A stretch of DNA of 64,000 nt from Chryseobacterium gambrini (GTDB taxonomy: Bacteria > Bacteroidota > Bacteroidia > Flavobacteriales > Weeksellaceae). Positions 15,617-23,925 of the stretch are shown here, piece after piece. The stretch spans positions 102,320 through 166,319 of the forward strand of contig NZ_FTOV01000011.1 of NCBI RefSeq assembly GCF_900156825.1, read 5' to 3'. Each line of letters begins with the position of its first letter. The first letter of the stretch is position 1. Both the position numbers and the translations under genes were made by a program. The notes beneath the pieces are model-generated. The model did no database searches. It saw only the letters and a program-made list of their open reading frames with translations, and was not told the DNA's origin.

Positions 15617-16456
15617 ATGAACAGGAAAACATTTTTAAAAAAGATCTTTCAGCTTTCTGTAATAGGAGCATTTCCTCTTCTCTATTCATGGCAGATCGAA
15701 CCGTTTTGGCTGGAGTTTGTAGAGCGGAAACTTCCGATTAAAAATCTACCCAAAGATCTTGAAGGAAAAATTCTGATGCAGATTTCCGACCTTCATGTTG
15801 GAACCCGCTTCGACTGGAATTTCATTATCGATTCTTTTCAGAAAGCTAAAAAATACAATCCGGATTTTGTGGTGTACACGGGAGATTTTGTTAATCGGGG
15901 AGGAGCTAAAGAAACGGAAGACCTTAAAAAAGTGATGAAGCACGCTGTGTTGGGAAATCTGGCAACATTCGGAATTCTGGGAAATCACGATTATGGAAAA
16001 GACTGGCAGGATCTTCAGTCGTCCGACAATATCTGCAATGTTCTGCAAGGCTTCGGAATCACAATGCTGAATAATGCGAAACAGGAAAGCAACGGACTCA
16101 ATTTTATCGGTTTTGAAGATTTATGGTCGCCCAATTTTGCACCGCACAAAGTGATGAAAGATTATGATCCTTCCAAGGCAAATATTATTCTCTGTCATAA
16201 TCCTGATGCCTGTGATAAAGATATCTGGAATGGTTATCAGGGATGGATTCTGAGCGGACATACGCATGGAGGACAATGCAGAATTCCCGGAGTCATTACG
16301 CCTCTGCTTCCCGTGGAAAACAGAAAATATATTTCAGGAGAAATTGATCTTGAAGATGGAAGAATGCTTTACATCAACCGTGCTTTGGGACATTCTTTTC
16401 AGGTTCGCTTTATGGTGCGTCCGGAAATTACGGTTTTTACTTTAATGCAAGGATAA
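15617..16456 (+). CDS. Membrane-anchored calcineurin-like metallophosphoesterase (YaeI/YkoQ type)
   Basis: 279 residues. After an N-terminal membrane anchor (KIFQLSVIGAFPLLYSW), all metal-binding motifs are present in order: DLHVG (about residue 58), GDFVNRGG, GNHD (about 121), LCHNP and GHTHGGQ. Relatives hydrolyse nucleotide or lipid phosphate esters at the envelope, for example UDP-diacylglucosamine-like substrates; the substrate here is not evident. The next gene starts directly at the stop (16457), showing tight coupling. Confidence 0.82.
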   Translation: MNRKTFLKKIFQLSVIGAFPLLYSWQIEPFWLEFVERKLPIKNLPKDLEGKILMQISDLHVGTRFDWNFIIDSFQKAKKYNPDFVVYTGDFVNRGGAKETEDLKKVMKHAVLGNLATFGILGNHDYGKDWQDLQSSDNICNVLQGFGITMLNNAKQESNGLNFIGFEDLWSPNFAPHKVMKDYDPSKANIILCHNPDACDKDIWNGYQGWILSGHTHGGQCRIPGVITPLLPVENRKYISGEIDLEDGRMLYINRALGHSFQVRFMVRPEITVFTLMQG

Positions 16457-16831
16457 ATGATGAAACTGGGACTAAAAATTTTTGCATTGGGAATATTGGT
16501 GATCATAATTTTCACCATAGATTTTCCTTTAAGAGAAAAAACACTGTATGGTAAATATGTCAATACAAATTACGAAAATCCGATTTGCTGTGTTGAAGCT
16601 CCTCATCAACCGGATACTTTGATCTTATTCCGTGACGGACATTTTGAAAGCGGATTTTATGGGAAAGGTCGGTTTGAGGTAAGTAACGGGCTCGTTTCCA
16701 CAATTATCCTACATTATATAAGTGATGGAGAACCAGCATTAGGTAATACTTATTTTTCGAATAAACTTTTTGAAAAACCAAAAATTATTCTGAACGCAGA
16801 TATGAATCATGTCTATACTAAAATCGATTAA
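16457..16831 (+). CDS. Single-pass membrane or exported protein, function unknown
   Basis: 124 residues. One N-terminal hydrophobic segment (LGLKIFALGILVIIIFTI) has no lipobox Cys at its end. A small exported domain follows, with CCVEAPHQPDTLILFRDGHFESGFYGKGRF. The start is ATG 16457 or the next ATG at 16460. It lies tightly between the metallophosphoesterase and a small membrane gene. I do not recognise the family. Confidence 0.6.
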   Translation: MMKLGLKIFALGILVIIIFTIDFPLREKTLYGKYVNTNYENPICCVEAPHQPDTLILFRDGHFESGFYGKGRFEVSNGLVSTIILHYISDGEPALGNTYFSNKLFEKPKIILNADMNHVYTKID

Positions 16832-16842
16832 AATTATAAACT

Positions 16843-17142
16843 ATGAATGAAAAAACAATCATAACAATCGGAAAAACTCTGTTTTGGCTTTCTTTCGGAC
16901 TGGGAAATATTTGTCTTTTCGGATATATTTTCACAAAAAGTAACAGTTTCATAGAAGGAGGACTTCTGTTATTAGGATGGGGATTCTATATTAATCTTAT
17001 AGCAGTTTTAATCCTAATTGTTTATGGAATTTTTGATAAATCGAAGCTGAATGTTTGCTTAAAATCGGCAGGTATAATGTTACTCAATATACCGTTTGCA
17101 ATGATTTACATAGTAATTGGAATGAGTGTAATAACAATTTAA
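16843..17142 (+). CDS. Small membrane protein, paralogue A flanking COQ4
   Basis: 99 residues and three hydrophobic segments (TLFWLSFGLGNICLFGYIF; GGLLLLGWGFYINLIAVLILIVYGI; SAGIMLLNIPFAMIYIVIGM). It shares length, layout and the end motif LLNIP.A..Y..I with the gene at 17641-17931, on the other side of the COQ4 homologue, so the two are paralogues. Function unknown. Confidence 0.65.
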   Translation: MNEKTIITIGKTLFWLSFGLGNICLFGYIFTKSNSFIEGGLLLLGWGFYINLIAVLILIVYGIFDKSKLNVCLKSAGIMLLNIPFAMIYIVIGMSVITI

Positions 17143-17152
17143 AATATAAACT

Positions 17153-17638
17153 ATGAAAAAAATACGCGTCAAATTTCTTCTTTTCGTTTACAATAAAACC
17201 CAGAAACTGTACAGAACCTATTTCAAGAAAAAGAAAAGGCAGTGGCAGTTTACCGAAAAACAATTGCTGGAATTTCAGGAAGATTCTCTGGGCAGAAAAT
17301 TGGGAGAATTTTATAAAAAACATGGTTTCACGATGATTCCCAAAATGGAAAATCACGATGTTCATCATCTTATTACAGGATGCGGAACCAATTTTGAGGA
17401 CGAAATCGCCATGCAGTTTCTCCTGTTAGGAAACGGAAAACTCAACGCCCATCTTTTGGCAGCGATTGTTTTGGGAAGCGTCATTTTACCGGAATATTAC
17501 AAAATCTACATCAAAGCCTACAAAAAAGGACAAAATATGCGTCCGTTTTACCAGTGGGATTTTGAAGCTTTGCTCTGGCAGAATTTTGAGCATCTGAAAG
17601 ATTTCATTCAACAGAAGAATACCGCTGTTTTATATTAA
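17153..17638 (+). CDS. COQ4 (ubiquinone biosynthesis) homologue
   Basis: 161 residues. The segment HGFTMIPKMENHDVHHLITG carries the HDxxH Zn-binding motif of the COQ4 family, followed by LLGNGKLNAHLLAAIV. In eukaryotes and some proteobacteria COQ4 acts in ubiquinone synthesis on ring decarboxylation and hydroxylation. Flavobacteria make menaquinone, so the role here must differ or be indirect. It lies between two paralogous small membrane genes with gaps of ten and two bases. Confidence 0.75.
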   Translation: MKKIRVKFLLFVYNKTQKLYRTYFKKKKRQWQFTEKQLLEFQEDSLGRKLGEFYKKHGFTMIPKMENHDVHHLITGCGTNFEDEIAMQFLLLGNGKLNAHLLAAIVLGSVILPEYYKIYIKAYKKGQNMRPFYQWDFEALLWQNFEHLKDFIQQKNTAVLY

Positions 17639-17640
17639 TT

Positions 17641-17931
17641 ATGGAAAGGGTAAAATTTAGTCCCGTCGGAAAAAGTCTGTTTCTAATTTCATGGCTGCTT
17701 GGAACCATCATCTTACTGACATTCTGGATCTCCGAATCTTGGTTTTTTGTATGGCTCGGATTTTATTATGTTGTTATTGCCATTGTTGTCAACATGATTG
17801 TTTTCTGTTCCGAATTGCTGACTTTTTTAACAGATGTTTCAGATAAAAAATCGCACGGAAACTCAGCTTTGCTGATTCTGTTGAATATTCCGATTGCCGC
17901 CTTTTACTTTATTATTTTCACCAACATTTAA
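17641..17931 (+). CDS. Small membrane protein, paralogue B flanking COQ4
   Basis: 96 residues with three hydrophobic segments (SLFLISWLLGTIILLTFWI; FFVWLGFYYVVIAIVVNMIVF; SALLILLNIPIAAFYFIIF). It shares the closing LLNIP.A..Y..I motif with the gene at 16843. It starts two bases after the COQ4 stop and may overlap its translation. Function unknown. Confidence 0.65.
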   Translation: MERVKFSPVGKSLFLISWLLGTIILLTFWISESWFFVWLGFYYVVIAIVVNMIVFCSELLTFLTDVSDKKSHGNSALLILLNIPIAAFYFIIFTNI

Positions 17932-17939
17932 ACTAACCT

Positions 17940-19316
17940 ATGAAAACACATCACTATATATTTCTTACGACCCTGCTTTTTGTTATTGTATTTTATGATC
18001 AGAATGTAGGTCTCAATCTCGGAATTATCGGAATTATTTATGCCGTACTTACTTTCTTCAGAACACCTGAAAGAAACCGAACCAAAACGTTTATTTTTCT
18101 TTTCGCAACGAGCATTATTTCGAGTGCTGCGTTTGCGTGGTACGGAGATTTTCCGTCCTTTCTGGCGGTTGTCAGTTCACTGTTATTGTTAGGATACAGA
18201 TCCCGAAACCGCAGGATGAAAATCCTTTTGCTGGTTTCGGTTTTTGTAACGAACTGCTTTACAGAGTTTTTCAGAATCCTGAATTTCGATGCATGGCTTC
18301 CCAAAAGAAACGTTTCCGGTTTGTGGCAGAAAACACTGGCTTTTGTCATAATTCCTTTAATTCTGATCTCTGTTTTCTTCGGAATTTATTCCGCAGGAAG
18401 CGATCATTTTGCCAATTTATTCACGAATGTGGAGCTGGATATTAATTTCTGGCAGCTTTTTGCTATGATTGTTTTAGGCTTTTTTATCGCATTCAATTAC
18501 TGGAATTTCGCCGTTGAACGTTTTATTTACAAAAGCAACAGATTGCTGGATAACAATTTCGGGGAGAAAGATAAAATTCAGAAAGCCACCTATTCTTTTC
18601 TTGATCTGGATGCAGAAAGAATGAGCGGTGTGATTTCTTTATTTGCGCTGAATATTCTGCTCGTCTTTTTCATCATCACCTACAACTATGAACAGTTTTA
18701 CGAGTCAGTAAAAAGTCCTGTAAAACTCTCCGAAGAAACACATGAAAGAGTAAATGCAGTCATTCTGTCGATCATCATGTCGATTCTGGTGATCATGTTT
18801 TACTTTAAATCGAATTTCAATTTTGATCCGAAAGCCGGACTAATGAAAATGTTAGCCAAAGTCTGGATTTTCCTGAATGCCGTTCTCGTTATCTCTGCCA
18901 TGGTGAAAAACTCAGAATACATCATCAATTATGGGTTTACCTACAAAAGATTGGGGGTTTATGCATTTTTGATATTGGCTTTAATTGGTTTGTTCACCAC
19001 TTTTATTAAAATTCAGAAGCAAAAAAGAAACGTTTTCCTTTTCAATACGATGGCTTGGTATATTTACGGAGTAATCCTTGTTTGCAGCTACATCAATTGG
19101 GGCGGAATCATTACTTCTGAAAATAGAAAACGTAAAGACTTTGCTTTAAACTACCATAAAACTCAAATTAATTTCAGCGAAAAACAATTATTAAAATATG
19201 CGGAAGAGAAACATGATAATGCTTTAAAATCCGAAATTTTAAATTTAGAAAGAGTGAAATTCCAACAAAATGAAACATTTCTTTCTAAAGTTCTGTATTA
19301 TCAGAATTTGAAATAA
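17940..19316 (+). CDS. DUF4173/DUF4153-like polytopic membrane protein
   Basis: 458 residues with about ten hydrophobic segments spread over residues 5-400 (for example LGIIGIIYAVLTFF, TLAFVIIPLILISVFFGIYSAG, VISLFALNILLVFFIITY, YAFLILALIGLFTTF). A charged cytoplasmic or periplasmic tail of about 60 residues follows. The layout fits the DUF4173/DUF4153 proteins of Bacteroidota, with no known activity. It is the last gene of the cluster, starting eight bases after its neighbour and ending at a terminator. Confidence 0.7.
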   Translation: MKTHHYIFLTTLLFVIVFYDQNVGLNLGIIGIIYAVLTFFRTPERNRTKTFIFLFATSIISSAAFAWYGDFPSFLAVVSSLLLLGYRSRNRRMKILLLVSVFVTNCFTEFFRILNFDAWLPKRNVSGLWQKTLAFVIIPLILISVFFGIYSAGSDHFANLFTNVELDINFWQLFAMIVLGFFIAFNYWNFAVERFIYKSNRLLDNNFGEKDKIQKATYSFLDLDAERMSGVISLFALNILLVFFIITYNYEQFYESVKSPVKLSEETHERVNAVILSIIMSILVIMFYFKSNFNFDPKAGLMKMLAKVWIFLNAVLVISAMVKNSEYIINYGFTYKRLGVYAFLILALIGLFTTFIKIQKQKRNVFLFNTMAWYIYGVILVCSYINWGGIITSENRKRKDFALNYHKTQINFSEKQLLKYAEEKHDNALKSEILNLERVKFQQNETFLSKVLYYQNLK

Positions 19317-19332
19317 GTTGATTGCTGTTCAT

Positions 19333-19367
19333 ACCTCACAGGTTTCAAAAAACTGTGAGGTTTTTTT
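19333..19367 (+). terminator. Terminator after the membrane-gene cluster
   Basis: ACCTCACAG and CTGTGAGGT arms with a loop of about ten bases and a run of seven T. Confidence 0.85.
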
Positions 19368-19484
19368 AATCAATCAGAAAAGATTGTCATCAAAAAATCA
19401 TCTAAATAATCAATGGAACAATTTTGGCATCTTAATAAACTTTAAAAATCAAGACGGCTTAGATCGTGCTTAAAAATTATTATT

Positions 19485-20024
19485 ATGAAAAAATTCTTAT
19501 TGCTCATACCGTTACTTATTGTTTCATGTCAAAAAGAATCTGCTCCGGCAGAAACTCAGAAAAATGATTCAGTAATCGTAAGCGAACAATCTGATACTGC
19601 TCCGAAAATGGATTCCGCAGCCGTAAAAATGAAGGATTCTGTGATCAACAACGCGCCGAAAACCAAAGAAGTTCTTAAAACCGGAGTCATGAGAAGTGTG
19701 AAGGACGGACAGATTACCAGAACGGTAGATGCAGAACAGTTTCCGTTAACTTTAGGAGAAGAATTTACAAAAGACGGACAGGAATTTATTCTTAAAATCA
19801 TCAATTTCGATCAATCTAAAATAAAGGCAAAAATTTCGACCAATGAAAAGGATTTCAACATCCGCTTTAACCAGATCAAACTTCCCAACGGAGATTATGA
19901 CGGACCTTTCGGAAGAGAAATTACATATGACGTAAAAGGTAAAGGAGAAGTGTGGCTTATGATCGGCAAAAGTAATATGGCTTCCGGAAATACCAAAGGC
20001 AGTTTTACCGTAAGTATAGAATAA
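19485..20024 (+). CDS. Lipoprotein, function unknown
   Basis: 179 residues. The signal peptide with lipobox MKKFLLLIPLLIVSC places the lipid-modified Cys at residue 15. A low-complexity Lys/Asp/Ser/Ala linker follows (about residues 16-65). The C-terminal domain (PLTLGEEFTKDGQEFILKII ... GPFGREITYDVKGKGEVWLMIG) looks beta-rich. No catalytic motif. It stands alone between two terminator-bounded units. I do not recognise the family. Confidence 0.65.
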   Translation: MKKFLLLIPLLIVSCQKESAPAETQKNDSVIVSEQSDTAPKMDSAAVKMKDSVINNAPKTKEVLKTGVMRSVKDGQITRTVDAEQFPLTLGEEFTKDGQEFILKIINFDQSKIKAKISTNEKDFNIRFNQIKLPNGDYDGPFGREITYDVKGKGEVWLMIGKSNMASGNTKGSFTVSIE

Positions 20025-20076
20025 TTTTCATCATTTTGGTACAGTTTCTGCAAAGACAATGTTAAAATTTATCATT

Positions 20077-20589
20077 ATGAAAAATATATTTTTGACGGCG
20101 GCAGTAGCTTCAGTAGCTCTGGTAAGTTGTGGAACGGTGCAGTCGTTGGTTCAGAATACATTTCCTTATACAGCCAATGTGTTAGTTTCCACAGGAGTTC
20201 CCGCAGATAAAGAAGTTTCTTCTACTTCTACCGCTTCCAACGTTCAGACTTGGTTTGGAGGAAATAACAATGCAAAAATTAAAGACGTAAGAATATCGGA
20301 TGCAAAAGTTTCTGTTGTTTCTCCTACAGGAGGAAGCCTGAATGCTTTTAAATCCATAAAAGTATACATATCATCCAGCGGAACGGCCGAAAGACTGGTT
20401 GCTTCGAGATCCAATATTTCTACAGATGCATCAAGTTTGAATCTTGATCTTGCAACCTCAGGATTTTTGGATGAGGTAGTAAAAAGTACGGGGGTTACCG
20501 TAAGAACGGTTTATGAACTGAAGAACCAGACAAGTTCTGACATGAACCTTAGAATCGCACTAAATTTCAGCAGTGTTCCTGCAAATTAG
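20077..20589 (+). CDS. Lipoprotein, function unknown
   Basis: 170 residues from the ATG at 20077; an upstream ATG at 20059 would add six residues ahead of a normal signal peptide. MKNIFLTAAVASVALVSC is a lipoprotein signal. The mature part is Ser/Thr-rich and beta-predicted (TANVLVSTGVPADKEVSSTS ... IRVSDAKVSVVSPTGG-like repeats) and ends MNLRIALNFSSVPAN, suggesting a small extracytoplasmic beta-sandwich. No enzyme motif. A bidirectional terminator follows. Confidence 0.65.
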   Translation: MKNIFLTAAVASVALVSCGTVQSLVQNTFPYTANVLVSTGVPADKEVSSTSTASNVQTWFGGNNNAKIKDVRISDAKVSVVSPTGGSLNAFKSIKVYISSSGTAERLVASRSNISTDASSLNLDLATSGFLDEVVKSTGVTVRTVYELKNQTSSDMNLRIALNFSSVPAN

Positions 20590-20612
20590 TTTTTTTATAA
20601 AAGTTTATTTTA

Positions 20613-20647
20613 AAAAAACGTCTTTCAGAAATCTGAAAGACGTTTTT
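20613..20647. terminator. Bidirectional terminator between convergent genes
   Basis: AAAAACGTCTTTCAGA and TCTGAAAGACGTTTTT form a long perfect stem with A and T flanks on both sides. It serves the lipoprotein gene and the FKBP gene. Confidence 0.88.
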
Positions 20648-20668
20648 GCTATTTTTTAACAGGAAAGA

Positions 20669-21352
20669 TTATTTAAAATCTACCAGTTCAACATCAAAAA
20701 TAAGAGTGGCTCCCGGAGGAATTACGCCACCTGCTCCGTTGTCTCCGTATGCAAGATCAGCCGGAATGTAGAATCTGTATTTTGCACCTTTCGACATCAG
20801 TTGGATTCCTTCTGTCCAACCTTTGATAACGCCTGAAAGATTTAATTCGATCGGTTGTCCTCCGTTTTTATCCGTAGAATCGAAAACGGTTCCGTCCATT
20901 AATTTTCCGGTGTATTTTACGTTTGCAGTACTTGAAGCAGTTGGTTTTACTTTACCATCGCCTTCTTTAAGAACTTCATATTGTAAACCGCTTGCTGTGG
21001 TTTTTATGTTCTTGTTCAGTTTATTTTTAGCTAAAAACTCAGCACCTTTCTTTTTGTTTTCCTCTGCTTTTACTTTTGCTTCAGCCTGTTTTTTTTCGTT
21101 CTGCTTCTGCATAAAGCCTTGTAAAAAAGTTCCCATTTCTTCTTTCGGGAATAAACTTGGCTTATCTCCGAAAGCATCTTTAAAACCTTGTGCCAGTAAT
21201 TCAGGATCTGCCGGAAAGCCCTGCTTCTTCATGTTTTCAGCAATATCAAGACCGATGTAGTAAGAAGCTTTCTGCTCGTCTGTATAAGATTTCTGAGCGA
21301 ATGCAAGATTTACTCCTGTTAAAAGAACTAAGGTAAATAACGTTTTTTTCAT
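20669..21352 (-). CDS. FKBP-type peptidyl-prolyl isomerase, exported (Mip/FkpA-like)
   Basis: 227 residues. Signal peptide MKKTLFTLVLLTGVNLAFA. An N-terminal helical dimerisation domain (about 22-110) has EQKASYYIGLDIAENMKKQG and a Lys/Glu-rich helix. The C-terminal FKBP domain (about 118-227) has ASGLQYEVLKEGDGKVKPTA, VKYTGKLMDGTVFDST, GWTEGIQLMSKGAKYRFYIP and AYGDNGAGGVIPPGATLIFD. It would aid folding of envelope proteins in the periplasm. All FKBP core residues are in place. Confidence 0.9.
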   Translation of the reverse strand: MKKTLFTLVLLTGVNLAFAQKSYTDEQKASYYIGLDIAENMKKQGFPADPELLAQGFKDAFGDKPSLFPKEEMGTFLQGFMQKQNEKKQAEAKVKAEENKKKGAEFLAKNKLNKNIKTTASGLQYEVLKEGDGKVKPTASSTANVKYTGKLMDGTVFDSTDKNGGQPIELNLSGVIKGWTEGIQLMSKGAKYRFYIPADLAYGDNGAGGVIPPGATLIFDVELVDFK

Positions 21353-21381
21353 TGTTGAATGTAAATATATTTTCTGCGAAT

Positions 21382-21831
21382 TTAAGCTTTTGTAACGGAA
21401 TCCATCACAATTGTTACCGGTCCGTCATTAATTAACGAAACTTTCATGTCTGCTCCGAAAATTCCGCTCTCGGTTTTCAGTCCGGATTTTGAAATTTCTT
21501 CTTTAAAATAATCAAACAAAGGAATGGCTTTATCCGGTTTTGCTGCTTTAATGAAAGAAGGGCGGTTTCCTTTTTTGTAATCGGCAATCAACGTAAACTG
21601 ACTGATGCATAATATCTCTCCCTGAATTTCCTGAACAGAAAGATTCAGTTTCCCATCTTCATCTCCAAAAATCCTGAGGTTTAAGATTTTCTGTACAAGC
21701 CTGTCTGCATCGCTTTTTTCATCATTTTCATCAATTCCTACCAGAAGCATTAGTCCGTTTCCGATTTCCCCGACTATTTTCCCATCCACTTTTACGCTGG
21801 ATTCTGAAACTCTTTGTATGACAACTTTCAT
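21382..21831 (-). CDS. dtd: D-aminoacyl-tRNA deacylase
   Basis: 149 residues and full length. The start MKVVIQRVSESSVKVDGKIV, the segment GLMLLVGI, the substrate motif SQFTLIADYKKGNRPSF and the C-terminal GPVTIVMDS identify DTD. The enzyme hydrolyses D-amino acids wrongly attached to tRNA, and also Gly-tRNA(Ala). In place of the more usual NGPVT loop this protein has DGPVT (ligand loop NDGPVTI). It starts ten bases after the XRE regulator stop, so the two are likely co-transcribed. Confidence 0.93.
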   Translation of the reverse strand: MKVVIQRVSESSVKVDGKIVGEIGNGLMLLVGIDENDEKSDADRLVQKILNLRIFGDEDGKLNLSVQEIQGEILCISQFTLIADYKKGNRPSFIKAAKPDKAIPLFDYFKEEISKSGLKTESGIFGADMKVSLINDGPVTIVMDSVTKA

Positions 21832-21840
21832 TACAAATTT

Positions 21841-22212
21841 TTAACTGTTCTTTGTTTTCCAGAATTCTACCTGTTCTTTCAGCTCTCGGATGCGTTCTTC
21901 ATACATTTCAATTACTTTCTCAGATAATTGATTGATGGTGATGTGAGTATCATGATGAGGATTAGACTGAACAGCAGAAGCGTTATCCTGATTTGTATTT
22001 ATGTTGTTCTCAGAATTAATAAAAAAATCTTCCGGTTTGATATCTAAATTTTCGCATAACTTCTCAATATGATTAACCCAAGAGTTTGTTTCACCCATTT
22101 CTATACGGCTGTATGCTGAACGGGAAATTTGCAGCCTTTCAGCCATTTCTTCCTGAGAAAAACCTTTAGTTTCTCTCAATCTTCTTATTTTACTTCCTAT
22201 CTGAATGTTCAT
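21841..22212 (-). CDS. XRE-family transcriptional regulator
   Basis: 123 residues. Residues 6-62 form a Cro/CI-type helix-turn-helix (GSKIRRLRETKGFSQEEMAERLQISRSAYSRIEMGET). After a linker rich in Asn, a coiled-coil-like tail follows (EKVIEMYEERIRELKEQVEFW). It is divergent from the modular lipoprotein at 22375. Its own -7 box TACTTTTG lies at 22237-22244 on the minus strand. It may control that divergent gene, dtd or both. Confidence 0.85.
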   Translation of the reverse strand: MNIQIGSKIRRLRETKGFSQEEMAERLQISRSAYSRIEMGETNSWVNHIEKLCENLDIKPEDFFINSENNINTNQDNASAVQSNPHHDTHITINQLSEKVIEMYEERIRELKEQVEFWKTKNS

Positions 22213-22280
22213 TGTGATCTAATATTATACTGATAACAAAAGTAACAAAAACTATCTTTCCAATTCATAAAATTTATTCC

Positions 22281-22310
22281 TCCCGAAAAAAGAGAATAGA
22301 TTCCCGAAAA
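22281..22310. promoter_or_regulatory. Two direct repeats TCCCGAAAA spaced by 21 bp
   Basis: TCCCGAAAA at 22281-22289 and 22302-22310 begin 21 bases apart, two helical turns, in the divergent region between the XRE gene and 22375. The downstream promoter has TATATTTG at 22339-22346 but no clear TTG, as expected for a controlled promoter. These are candidate XRE binding sites. Confidence 0.5.
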
Positions 22311-22374
22311 TAGAACAGTAAGGTATCGGAATAAAATATATATTTGAAGCATCAAATTTTTAATTCAATACAAA

Positions 22375-23772
22375 ATGAAAAAATCTTATTTCCTGATGCT
22401 TATGGCATTGGTATTCTTATTGCAGGGATGCAGAACAGAAACTATTAACGAAGAAAACAACCAGTACAGCCATGAGGTAACCAAAGCACTGTATGATATG
22501 CAGAAGGTCCCGCAATTCAGCTCTTTTATTTCCCGCGCAAAAAGCAAAAAAGAGAATTCCAAAAATAGTCTTAATGCTTTAAATGATAAGAGCAAAGTAC
22601 TTGTAATAACAAAGCCGGACATTACCTCTTATTCTACCCTTATACGGAATGCAGATTCAGACTTTGAAATTTTGGTGTATTCTGTTGATAATAACGGAAA
22701 AGAATCTTTTTACAAAGCAAAATATATCCCTGAAAATAAAACGGTAAATAACAAAATAGAAAATTTTACAGGAAAAGTAGAATTTAGTAACGAAACTGAT
22801 GAACTGTTACAAACGGTTCGTTACAACAATGGCGTTGTGGTAAGTACAAATGAAAAAACGAATGTAAGTTCCAAATCTTCACCCTGTCACTACTATGTTA
22901 CCATTACTGCCGTTAGATGTACAGCAGGAGATGGGCATGCGCCGGGAGAAGCATGCAGCGGTACAGCAGATCAGCAGCCTTATTATGATGTATATGTAAG
23001 CCAGTACTGTAATCAGGAGCAGGACGCGGGAGGTTTTACTACAGGCAGCGGAAGCTATGGAGGCACTGGCGAGTATGGAAGTTATGGCGGAGGATTCAAT
23101 GCTTTGGAACTTATCATGAATAATACAAATGCCTATCACTGGAATTTATTTAATCAGCTAAGTGCAGATAACAGAACCAAAATTGTTGAACTGATTACCT
23201 ATAACGCGATAGACGGAAGTATGTATAATTTTATGATTAGTTTTTTTAATCAAAATCCTACGACTACTGTTCAGCAGTTTCAAGATTGGTTTTTCAATCA
23301 AAATAGTTTATCCTTCGATAGCACTGTAAATGGAAATAATTCTATTTTATTTAATAATTTACAAGATTTTAAATCAAGTTTAGCATTAAAAAACAGTAAT
23401 TTAATAACTGAAAGTTCGGTTTTACAAGATAACGGTTCGGAAAAAGTAGTTTCAGCAAGAGTAAAACGAACAGGAGTTTGGGGAAGTGGAGAAGAGGTTA
23501 GAATTAAATTAAAAAAAGTTAATAATGTTTGGGCTTTTGACAGTGTAACATCTACTGAATATGGCTTAACTTTGGGTGTTTGGAGTTTCACTCAGCTAGA
23601 CTATAGCCAAAATACAAGTTCAAATATTTTAACTGTTGAAGTAACTGGTCTTGAAAATTATAATGTATTTTTAGAAGGTTTAGGAACCGTGTATAAAGAT
23701 AGGGTTATGATAAAAGTTAAAATTAACATTAATACGGGGAATATTGTTAGTATTGAATTTATAGATTTATAA
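22375..23772 (+). CDS. Modular lipoprotein with variable C-terminal region (possible contact effector)
   Basis: 465 residues. The lipobox signal MKKSYFLMLMALVFLLQGC is followed by a conserved-looking region to about residue 200. Next comes a Cys-rich segment (CHYYVTITAVRC ... GEACSGTAD) and a Gly-rich hinge (GGFTTGSGSYGGTGEYGSYGGG, about 222-243). The C-terminal 220 residues have no motif I recognise (NPTTTVQQFQDWFFNQN ... VKRTGVWGSGEEVRIKLKKVNN). DNA coding for this part is more AT-rich than the first half. The layout and the tiny membrane gene four bases downstream resemble an effector with its immunity partner, but no toxin domain is proven. Confidence 0.6.
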   Translation: MKKSYFLMLMALVFLLQGCRTETINEENNQYSHEVTKALYDMQKVPQFSSFISRAKSKKENSKNSLNALNDKSKVLVITKPDITSYSTLIRNADSDFEILVYSVDNNGKESFYKAKYIPENKTVNNKIENFTGKVEFSNETDELLQTVRYNNGVVVSTNEKTNVSSKSSPCHYYVTITAVRCTAGDGHAPGEACSGTADQQPYYDVYVSQYCNQEQDAGGFTTGSGSYGGTGEYGSYGGGFNALELIMNNTNAYHWNLFNQLSADNRTKIVELITYNAIDGSMYNFMISFFNQNPTTTVQQFQDWFFNQNSLSFDSTVNGNNSILFNNLQDFKSSLALKNSNLITESSVLQDNGSEKVVSARVKRTGVWGSGEEVRIKLKKVNNVWAFDSVTSTEYGLTLGVWSFTQLDYSQNTSSNILTVEVTGLENYNVFLEGLGTVYKDRVMIKVKININTGNIVSIEFIDL

Positions 23773-23775
23773 AAT

Positions 23776-23889
23776 ATGGAAACAATAAGTGAGTTCAGCT
23801 TTGGTTTATTTTTTTTACAGATTATAGCATTAATTTTTCTTATTATAGTCTGCTATTTCGTATACAAAATTTATAAAAAGCTAAAATAA
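23776..23889 (+). CDS. Tiny single-pass membrane protein next to modular lipoprotein
   Basis: 37 residues from ATG 23776, three bases after the stop of the lipoprotein gene: METISEFSFGLFFLQIIALI continues as one membrane helix and ends in a basic tail KIYKKLK. The tight spacing means co-translation. A membrane immunity or chaperone protein for the upstream product is a reasonable guess. A terminator follows directly. Confidence 0.55.
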   Translation: METISEFSFGLFFLQIIALIFLIIVCYFVYKIYKKLK

Positions 23890-23894
23890 AAACC

Positions 23895-23921
23895 AAACCG
23901 CAGAAAATCTCTGCGGTTTTT
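23895..23921. terminator. Terminator between convergent genes
   Basis: AAACCGCAGA and TCTGCGGTTT arms with loop AAATC and a T run on the plus strand. The A run on the other side allows action for the gene at 23926 too. Confidence 0.85.
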
Positions 23922-23925
23922 ATTT

